Assembly (NCBI GenBank): GCA_011799875.1
Contig: CM022302.1
Span: 201,172,086 to 201,236,085 of the forward strand
DNA: 64,000 nucleotides
DNA from: Thinopyrum elongatum
Lineage: Eukaryota; Streptophyta; Magnoliopsida; Poales; Poaceae
Direction of reading: 5' to 3'
This document shows, one piece after another, positions 56,320 through 64,000 of the stretch. The position numbers and the translations under genes are program-made. Positions within the stretch are counted from its first letter, which is position 1; every line of letters starts with the position of its first letter. Under the pieces are notes generated by a model, which saw only the letters and a list, made by a program, of their open reading frames with translations, was not told the DNA's origin and did no database searches.

Positions 56320-57090
56320 ATGGATCGTTTGTTTCCACCACGCCCTACGACGCAGCTTGTGCTTCGCACTTGGGCTCGTGATGCCCCTGGTTTTCCAGCT
56401 GTCCTTATCACCCTCCTGACCAGACTGGGCTACCGCTGGTACCCTGAGTACATGGTCTACGAGGATTACCGCGAGTTCAAACAGGAGCAGTACCATGCTG
56501 ATGTTCGTATCTATGATCAACGCGATGACTCAGACACTGAGCTGCACCTTTTCCACGGTATCGGTGTGACGATTGAGATGGCAGTCCATGATGCCGCCTA
56601 CTCTGCTGTCGCACGTCTCCGAGGAGAGTCCAGCGTTAGCTTGGATGCCTCTGAGTTCCGATACATTCCGTATGCCCCTGCTGGAGATGCTACTGGATAC
56701 TACACAACTATTTGTGCCCCGTACGAGCGTCGTTGTTACGACCCGCACGTTCTGGTTCAGTGCACTCAGGCTCTGGATCGCACTGTTCGGGCTCTTGCCG
56801 TCGAGTTGTTTGCCACTCGAGCACATCTCTATGATGCTATGACGCAGTTGCTACCCACTGTTCGTGCAGGGATACATCCGGAGCACATCCTTTACCCGCG
56901 CAGGACTCAGATGTATACTGGTATTGATTGGCCTGCTGTTGGAGGTCACACACCTGCACGTGGACCTCTTCTTTCAGCTCGAGACTGGGTTCTGCATCAG
57001 AGTGCACATGGAGCGCAGGAATTTCCTACGACGGCCATTCATCGTCCGCACTTGCATTTACCCCGTTTCAGTGGATATTCCCGACGTTGA
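56320..57090 (+). CDS. Extra pre-gag open frame of the Tekay-like element, function unknown
   Basis: An intact frame of 256 codons, ATG 56320 (MDRLFPPRPTTQLVLRTW) to TGA 57088. I chose this ATG over the longer upstream opening at 56239 because TTTCAG directly precedes it and the upstream part is hydrophobic and non-conserved in look; TTTCAG could also be a splice acceptor. Visible: a conserved-looking block FHGIGVTIEMAVHDAAYSAV followed by RLRGESSVSLDASEFRYIPY, then an alanine/leucine-rich helix (QALDRTVRALAVELFATRAH). No signal peptide or membrane segment. It is the only long frame in this element without a break. Its position, size and helix-rich second half resemble the frame at 20269-21012. 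Confidence 0.6.
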   Translation: MDRLFPPRPTTQLVLRTWARDAPGFPAVLITLLTRLGYRWYPEYMVYEDYREFKQEQYHADVRIYDQRDDSDTELHLFHGIGVTIEMAVHDAAYSAVARLRGESSVSLDASEFRYIPYAPAGDATGYYTTICAPYERRCYDPHVLVQCTQALDRTVRALAVELFATRAHLYDAMTQLLPTVRAGIHPEHILYPRRTQMYTGIDWPAVGGHTPARGPLLSARDWVLHQSAHGAQEFPTTAIHRPHLHLPRFSGYSRR

Positions 57091-57339
57091 TGTAGCCTTT
57101 GCTATGTCTCGTGGTGTACTTCCTTACCGCGTGCCTGCGCGCCGCCTAGCATGTCTAGCTTTTAAATTTGCGCTGTTATGCTGCCCGCATGTACCCGACT
57201 CTGTGTATAGATCTGTATGTCTTAATTGACTACTGTTAAGTATCTAGTACACTACTTAATTATTGTCGTGTTACATCATGCTTGTCACTAAACACTCACA
57301 ACTGCTATTACTGAACTACCCCTATTGAAACTTAGCAGG

Positions 57340-58953
57340 ATGGTTAGACCAGGTGGTCGTGGTCGTGGTCGTGCCCCTGAACGCCCACCACCGCCAGATT
57401 ATATGGCAGCTATGATGCAACAATTCGAGCTCAACCACCAGTTCATGACTGGGATTATGACTCAGTTCCCGCATCTGAACAACCAGAACCAGAACCCTCC
57501 TTCAATAACTCTGTCGAAATATATGTGTCTTAACCCCACTCAGTTCCGCAACTCTGAGAAACCACTGGATGCTGATGACTGAATTCGTGATATCACTCAC
57601 GAGATGGAGTCTGCAAATGTCTCCCCTGCCAACTTTGTCGCCTTCGCGTCCTTTTTCTTAAAGGGTCCCGCTGCTCAATGGTGGGACACCCACAAATGTA
57701 CACTGCCTGCTGGAACAGCCGTTACTTGGCCTGAGTTCCAGGCTGCTTTTCGTGCCCGATATATTCCTCAAGGAATCATGGAACGGATGGAAACTCAGTT
57801 CCGCAACCTCACTCAGGGCAATAAGACTGTCGAAGCTTATCAGCGGGAATTCCTTGACCTATCCCGCTATGCTAAAGAAGACATCGCCATGGATGCCCGT
57901 AGACAAGAGAAGTTCCGTAATGGACTCCACCCAGACATCGAGCTTGCACTTGCTGCTCAAGACTTCACCGACTTTACTAATCTTGTGAACAAGGCTATTT
58001 TGCTTGAGACTACTCAAATGAAGCATAAGGAGGCGCAGAAGCGCTATCGTGATGTTGGCTCATCTTCGGGCTCAGCACAGAAGCGTAGAGTCTGGATTCC
58101 CAACAACGTGTTCCGTCCAGCTGCCCCTGCGCCAGGGAACAACTATACTACACCACGTATCCCACCCAATGCTCCTTTTCGTCCTGAAGATGGTATGTGC
58201 TTCAAGTGTCGCAAACCGGGCCACCTTGCTGAGGACTGCCGCCAGACTCAGAATCAGTTGGCTTTCCCTCGTACTGGCCGTGGCAATGGTCGTGGCAACA
58301 ATCAGGCCTGCAACTATAATACTGGGTCTGCTGCTCATGGTCGTGGACACGCTTACAACATTGATATTGAAGAAGTCCAGGATCAACCTGCCACTGTGAT
58401 GGGTACCCTTCTCGTTAACTCAATACCTGCTTCTGTTTTATTTGATTCAGGAGCATCACATTCATTTCATCTCTGGAAAAATTTGCATTCATGCATGCCA
58501 TTCATTATGAGAAGATGCATACTCCGTTAGTCGTTAAAACTCCCGGAGATCATTGTCATGCTGACATGATGGCACCTAACGTTACTGTCAAAATTAAAGG
58601 ATTGGAATTCCTTGCCCCACCCATCGTCTTCAAATCGTCCACCATAGACCTCATCCTCGAAATGGATTGGTTGAAAGCTCATATAACTTCGATCAATTGT
58701 GCCACAAAAGTTGTCCAACTTCTTCACCCCTCCGATGAGATAGTGAACTACACCACCTGAATTACTCAGAATGCTGAAGCTCACATTTATGCTGTGAATG
58801 CGTAGAACGCTTCTCCGCTTGAGGGGATCGAAAACATTCCAGTCGTTCAAGAATTTTCGGACGTTTCTTCAGAACAACTTCCAAGAATACCCCGCTTTCT
58901 TTCAGTCTTCCTCTTAATTCTCGGGACGAGAATTCTTGTTAGTGGAGGAGAAT
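57340..58953 (+). pseudogene. Gag-protease remnant; RT, RNase H and integrase deleted
   Basis: ATG 57340 (MVRPGGRGRGRAPERPPPPD). Same frame to 58467 with one TGA at 57580. Gag core: FFLKGPAAQWWDTHKC and QREFLDLSRYAKEDIAMD. CCHC knuckle CFKCRKPGHLAEDC from about residue 287. Protease SVLFDSGASHSF (Asp about 369). A frameshift near 58465 and stops at 58758 and 58803 follow, with protease text still readable (LILEMDWLKAH). It breaks off in the protease-RT linker at about 58890 and goes straight to the polypurine tract, so the enzymes are gone. It could only spread with help from other elements. Confidence 0.85.
58941..58953 (+). promoter_or_regulatory. Polypurine tract, Tekay-like element
   Basis: AGTGGAGGAGAAT directly before the 3' LTR start at 58954. 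Confidence 0.75.
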
Positions 58954-61264
58954 TGTAACACCCCATGTAATTAGCCACAGTGATTACCCTTAGTAATGCC
59001 ATGCCAACAAGTTTAATAGTGCATATTCATCATTTGCATCATAATGCATTTCAAACTCATAATTCAAACTTCAAATTAATTTAAAGTGAAAATAAAAGTT
59101 GTTCAAATCCAGGAACTAAAATGTTCATTAAATAGCAAATAATCCAGAGACAATTCTAAAATTGTAACCAACATTCACTAAATTAATTAAGTGACTCTAA
59201 CAGCAGCAAAACAGAAGTATTTAATCCATGTATAATTAAATAAAATCCAAATGAAAAGATATAGACATCAAACCATTTTCTAGCAGTGACTAATATTGCA
59301 CTGTAAATATTGGGCTAACTCACATATTTTGCAAAACTCAATTGGTGGCTAAACTATTTGCAAAAAAGAAATAAAAGAAGAAAAACAGAAAAGAAAAGAA
59401 AGAAGAAGAAAAGGGCTTAAAACTACTACCGGGGACTGGGCCTAAGTGCACAGTGCACCTGCCCAGCCCAGCCGGCCTCTTTCTCTCTCCTTCCGCTCTC
59501 TCTCCCTCGCGTGTCGCCTGCGCCATGGCCGAGCCCCCCTTCGACCGCCGCTGCCTCGACGTGTGCCTCAACGGCGCTGACGATGGGGATAAGGGAGCCC
59601 CAACTGCTCCCCTGGAACCCCTGGCCACTCCTCTTCCTCCCTCGAGCTCTTGCCCTCTCGGTTCTTTCACTACACAGAGCCGTCGCCATTCGCTCGTCGT
59701 CCGCGCGATCTCCGGTGACCCCGCGTCCGAAGACGGTGTCTGGAAGCCGCGTCGGTCACCGCTTCATTACCTGAGCCGCTCAGCTGGAGCCGGGGAGATC
59801 TCCTGCGTCGCCGTCGCCTCGTTCCCCTCTCCGACCGCCGCATCGACCTCGCCGTCGATTTGCTCGGCTGCAACCATCCCCGGCCTCCCCGAGCTGTCCT
59901 CGACTCCACTGTGAGCTTCCCTCTCGATCCCCGGGCCGCCGTCACTACTGTCCCTCCCCGGCCCTTCTGAGGCCACCGTTGGACGCGGTCGACTCCCAGC
60001 AACCCGTAGAGCTCCTCCGCGCATCGATCCGTTCCCCATGCGCGATTTCCGGCGATCCCCTGTGCCTCGCCGCCGCTGTGATGGTCACCGGCGCGCGCGC
60101 CGGTGTTTAAACGCCGGCGGGACCCATCGGCGAGTTAGTTAGCACTAACCAGATGCCTAACCCCACTGACTAGTGGGCCCGACCACTGTAGCAATTATGA
60201 TTAAATTAAACTAACCTATTAACTACTGTGTCACTGACAATTGGGCCCCATCTCACTAATTAGCTAATTAGATTAGTTTAAAATCCTGTTAAATAACAGT
60301 GGCTGACAGCTGGGTCCCACTGGACCCAGTTGACCAGTCAAACTGCTGACTGGGCTGGCCCCAGTCAATGACATGTGTGCAACATTGACCCTGTTGACCA
60401 GTCAACGCTGACTGGGTCAACTGCTGACTGTGCACAGCTGACTTACCCCCTGGCCCCACTTGTCATTGACTGTGGCTGGCTGACTCTGAGTATAAAAAGT
60501 AAATGCACTATTTATAATTCGAATTAACTAGTTAAAGTAATTCTAGAAAATGATTTAAATCTTTGAAAAATCATAGAAATTAAACCGTAGCTCAGATCGA
60601 AAAACTTTATACATGAAAGTTGCTCAGAACGACGAGACAAATGCAACCGTGGTCGGGATCCTCTACGGAGGTGAACCCGCAACTTTTATCCTGTTTCCGG
60701 TAGGTGAGTAGTGCATATACACCAGTTAATAAATCCAACTTAAATCCTAAAATAGCTAAAATGGATTAGATATGTCTTTAGGCAACCCTGCACTGCACCT
60801 TAAGCTTAGCATGCTCTGTGTTGCTTTGTTTGCTGAGTATTTATCTGTTTCTTCCCCCTCTTCTCTCTCGGTAGATCCCGGTACCGACGTAGTCCCCAAG
60901 ACCGACACAGCTCTGATGATTGGCTACACTACCGACGACCTTGCCTTTGCCGCCGAGCAACCAGGCAAGCACCCCCCCTTGAGCATGCCTATATCGCCTA
61001 TTCTCTTCTCTCTTGTGCTTGCATTAGAATTGCTGCTGCTCCTGCTTACCTATTCTGATGCATAGCCTATTTATTGTAACTTGCTATTGAAACCTTACCT
61101 GCTTATCCTAAACTGTCTAGTATAGGCTGGGTAGAGACCTACCAGAGACCCCACTTTGTCCCCAGTTGCCCCGCTGGATTATCAGATGACTCGATCAACG
61201 GGATCGACAGCCAGACCCCGGCACTGCACAACACCCCCCTTAGTTGTACGACAATGTAGCGTCA

Positions 61265-61475
61265 CCATCGAGTGCCGAGGGTGATACCTCGTATAGCACT
61301 TCTGTTGTTAACTCTATAGAGTAGCTATTTGGTCGTGGTTATCGAGGGTGATTCCTCCTTCTCCACTTCCGATACGACCCTGTCACGCAACACTTCAAGT
61401 GTGAACCTCGAGGGTGATTCCTCCTAAGTTCACCTTGACGGTTACATCGAGTGGGCATCCGTCGAGGGTGATACC
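61265..61475 (+). repeat. Four copies of GAGGGTGATNCCTC in the LTR
   Basis: Imperfectly palindromic word CGAGGGTGAT(A/T)CCTC at about 61277, 61343, 61408 and 61463, spaced 55-66 bp. Function unknown. Confidence 0.65.
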
Positions 61476-62442
61476 TCGGATTCCCCTGATGTTATGGACA
61501 CATGGTTACTGTGACTTTACCCCTGAACCTTGATAGAAACGGGTCGGCCCCGTGGGCGACTCGAGGGAGTTACTTTTACTGCAGGACTGGAGGGACAGGC
61601 TGGGCGATGGGGTCACATCGATCGTGAGTCTCTGCTCGTTACCGCACTACCAACACACTACGATTTGGATATTTGATTCGAGTGGGCCTTTGGCCCGATA
61701 GCACTAACCATCACGCGGGAATAAATATGGGTACTCTACATCGTGGCATCAGCCGAAAGCTCTGACAGACGTCCAGTTCAGCATTGTGGCACGGTTGGAT
61801 CGTACCGACCATCCGAGGCGGTGCTGGTATCCACCCTGCACACAACGACCCAGAGTGCACAGGGCGATGGCCCAAGACCCTTGGGCGCTTAGGTTGTAGA
61901 CCGACGGGACCTCTCTGCTGAGCTCTAGGTAGGGTTGCGGTGTGTCGTTTGGCCGAGGCCGGGCATGACCCAGGAAAGTGTGTCTGGCCGGAGTTAATCG
62001 AGCGTGGTGGGTAAGTTGGTGCACCCCTGCAGGGAAGAACTAATCTATGCATAGCCGAATCCTCGGTAACAGACGCTCGGAGTTATATCCCGATCGATAC
62101 AACTAGAACTGGATACCTGTGATGATAACTGGATATGATGGCTCCGGGATCGCTTTCTCGCAGGGAGTCGAGGAAGGATCTCTGGGCGAGACTGTTACTT
62201 GACACAACCACTACTACATTATACTGTGCTGATCTACTCTCTTCTATTGCTGCAAGACCGCTGAAGATGCTAGTCTTCGATAGGACTAGGCCTTCTCTCT
62301 ATTCTGGCATTTCTGCAACCCAGTCCACATATATAGCCTCCCTTCGATAATGTTGCATATGTAGTGTAGATCCTTGCTTGCTGAGTACTTCGGATGAGTA
62401 CTCATGGTTGCTTTGCTTTCTTTTTCTCCCCATATCCGTTTG

Positions 62443-62547
62443 ATGCAACCAGATGACGTAGCCCCTGGAGACAGCTGCCTCGCCGACGACTACTACTACC
62501 ACCCCGAGGATGGATACTACTACGAGTTGTCTGACGACCAGGAGTAG
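62443..62547 (+). CDS. Small acidic, tyrosine-rich open frame inside the 3' LTR (34 aa)
   Basis: ATG 62443 to TAG 62545. It begins MQPDDVAPGDSCLADDYYY and ends with a second YYY cluster and DDQE. About a third of residues are Asp or Glu and six are Tyr, unusual for a chance frame. The 5' LTR has lost this part, so there is no second copy to compare. It may be the remnant of a short LTR-encoded peptide or simple chance; no function is claimed. Confidence 0.35.
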   Translation: MQPDDVAPGDSCLADDYYYHPEDGYYYELSDDQE

Positions 62548-62848
62548 GTTCGGAAGGTCCCAGGCAGGAGGCCTGCGCCTTTCGGTCGTAGCTTTTGTTT
62601 TGTCCCTCCTTGTTAAAGGCTTTTCTGTGTTTTCTTTTATATCTGTACTTAGATATCTGATGCTTCTGCTGACGCTTGTATGCAAGCTATGTATTCGAGC
62701 CCTCGAGGCCCCTGGCTTGTAATATAAAGCTTGTATTATTTTAATTTGTGTCTAAGAGTTGTGTTGTGATATGTTCAAGTGAGTCCTTAGGCTTGATCGT
62801 GTGCATTTGCGTGTATGATTCGTGCACGATTAAGCCCGGGGCGTCACA

Positions 62849-62853
62849 AGGAG
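62849..62853. repeat. Target-site duplication AGGAG (right), Tekay-like element
   Basis: Matches 53958-53962. Confidence 0.9.
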
Positions 62854-64000
62854 TCAGGTATAAACCTCAAGTTTTATTGTGTTAAATCTTTTATGGATAC
62901 CGATGCTTTTCGTGAATTTAGCACTAAATATGGACTTGACTCTGAGATAGTAGCTTCTTTCTGTGAATCATTTGCTACTCATGTTGATCTCCCTAAGGAG
63001 AAGTGGTTTAAATATCATCCTCCCATTGAAGTGAAAATAGTAGAACCTATTAAAGCTGAAGAGAAAACTATTACTTATAATGTTGATCCTATTGTTCGTA
63101 CTGCTTATATTGAGAAACCACCTTTCCCTGTTAGAATAAAGGAACATGCTAAAGCTTCAGCTATGGTTCGTAAGAGTTATACTAGATCACCTACACCCCC
63201 TGAACAAATTAAAGTTGAATCTAGTATTGCTATGGTTAAAGATCTCTTGGTCGATAATATTGATGGGCATGTTATTTATTTCTGTGATGAAGCTGCTAGA
63301 ATTGCTTGACCCGATGATAAAGATAAACATAGACCTGTTGTTGGCATGCCTGTTGTTTCTGTTAAAATAGGAGATCATTGTTATCATGGCTTATGTGATT
63401 TGGGTGCTAGTGTGAGTGCAATTCCCTTTACTTTATATCAAGAAATTATGAATTGATATTGCACCTGCTGAAATAGAAGATATTGATGTCACTATTAAGC
63501 TTGCCAATAGAGATACTATATCACCAATTGGTATTGTTAGAGATGTTGAAGTTTTGTGTGGGAAAATAAAATACCCTACTGATTTTCTAGTTCTTGGTTC
63601 CCCACAAGATGATTTTTGTCCCATTATATTTGGTAGACCTTTCTTGAATACTGTTAATGCCAAAATAGATTGTGAGAAAGAAACTGTTACTGTAAGTTTT
63701 GGGGATGTGTCTCATGAGTTTAATTTCTCCAAATTTCGTAGACAACCCCATGATAAAGAATTGCCTAGTAAAGATGAAATTATTGGTCTTGCTTCTAGTG
63801 TTGTGCCTCCTACTGATCCTTTAGAACAAAATTTGCTAGACCATGAAAATGATATGTTCATGAATGAAAGAAAGAAATGAATTAGATGAGATTTTCTTTA
63901 AACAGATGCCTGTTTTGAAACACAATTTGCCTATTGAAACTCTTGGAGATCCTCTACCACCCAAGAGTGATCCTGTGTTCGATCTTAAACAATTACCTGA
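62854..64000 (+). pseudogene. Athila-type gag end and protease, running off the window
   Basis: Continues the gag of 53297-53962 in phase (SGINLKFYCVKSFMDTDAF). The frame is open to TGA 63307, reads on in phase through the retropepsin active-site motif CDLGASVSAIP (63394-63426, catalytic Asp codon 63397), then shifts at about 63447 and again at about 63870. The second protease part is readable at 63470-63880 (CGKIKYPTDFLVLGSPQ; PIIFGRPFLNTVNAKIDC). After 63880 the next frame (ELDEIFFKQMPVLKHNLP) leads towards RT beyond the edge. The stop and two frameshifts make it a pseudogene. Confidence 0.82.

Larger units (their letters stand above)
53963..62848 (+). mobile_element. Tekay-like Gypsy element, pol deleted, with unequal rearranged LTRs (8,886 bp)
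   Basis: Starts TGTAACACCCCATG, ends GGGCGTCACA, flanked by AGGAG. A tRNA-Met primer site, an extra pre-gag frame, and gag-protease are present. RT, RNase H, integrase and chromodomain are missing, so the internal region is only 2,967 bp. The LTRs are 2,024 and 3,895 bp: the 5' copy has an inverted segment and a large absence relative to the 3' copy. Placement near Tekay rests on the LTR start, primer site and pre-gag frame. Confidence 0.88.
58954..62848 (+). repeat. 3' LTR, Tekay-like element (3,895 bp)
   Basis: Longest LTR in the window. TATAAAAAG at about 60491. It has an imperfect palindrome around GTTTAAAC (about 60100-60117), a fourfold TCGAGGGTGAT(A/T)CCTC word at 61265-61475, and a short acidic frame near its end (62443-62547). 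It lacks about 75 bp that the 5' LTR has near 54915-55010. Confidence 0.88.
51669..64000 (+). mobile_element. Athila-type Gypsy element, 5' part, running off the right edge
   Basis: 5' LTR, tRNA-Asp primer site, gag and protease are present; pol and 3' LTR lie beyond the window. It is split by the Gypsy element 53963-62848. The family is that of the solo LTR at 15174-16689. The upstream flank CATTC (51664-51668) is the candidate target duplication. Confidence 0.85.

Noticed and set aside
61265..61475. Regularly spaced repeats as a CRISPR array or satellite
   Set aside because: Only four 14-16-bp copies with unequal spacing, inside an LTR of a plant element.

Overview
The window is a dense block of nested plant transposable elements. 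I found no host gene, tRNA, rRNA or CRISPR array in it. The families point to a Triticeae grass (wheat, Aegilops, barley or rye): BARE/WIS/Angela-type Copia LTRs ending CCCCAACA, SIRE/Maximus-like Copia, Athila-type (Sabrina/WHAM-like) Gypsy LTRs starting TGATACGTC with tRNA-Asp primer sites, Tekay/Del-type chromoviruses with LTRs starting TGTAACA, and a CACTA DNA transposon end. Family names come from motif recognition, not from a database search. Species and chromosome cannot be told.

Layout. 1-2584 is one end of a CACTA transposon, with sub-terminal repeats and a terminal inverted repeat ending ...GTAGTG. 2585-4185 is a decayed Athila-type leader and gag. From about 4186 to about 51668 runs a single old Gypsy element of the Tat/Retand type (RT, RNase H, a second RNase H, integrase), cut into five pieces by four insertions, each bounded by a 5-bp target-site duplication (TSD): a Copia element at 4291-13493 (CCTGG), a solo Athila LTR at 15174-16689 (GTCAA), a Tekay-type Gypsy at 17453-28328 (CCTTT), and a non-autonomous Athila-type element at 28837-50668 (ATGCC). 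The 5' LTR of the last one is itself split by a 14.3-kb LTR element at 30097-44412 (CTAAT), which in turn carries an Angela-type Copia at 32856-41603 (GGGGA). From 51669 to the right edge is a second Athila-type element whose gag is split by a deleted Tekay-like Gypsy at 53963-62848 (AGGAG).

All the retroelements lie on the plus strand. Every long gag-pol frame is broken by stops or frameshifts, so nothing here looks autonomous, although the Tekay-type element at 17453 and the Angela-type element at 32856 keep one almost continuous frame. The most unusual structures are: (i) the element at 30097-44412, built from a 1,111-bp tandem unit made of partial LTR plus internal sequence and ending in an approximately 1.66-kb near-perfect palindrome of its own LTR; (ii) the element at 53963-62848, whose two LTRs differ by a 471-bp inversion and a 1.9-kb absence; (iii) extra pre-gag open frames in both Tekay-type elements and a tiny acidic, tyrosine-rich frame inside an LTR.
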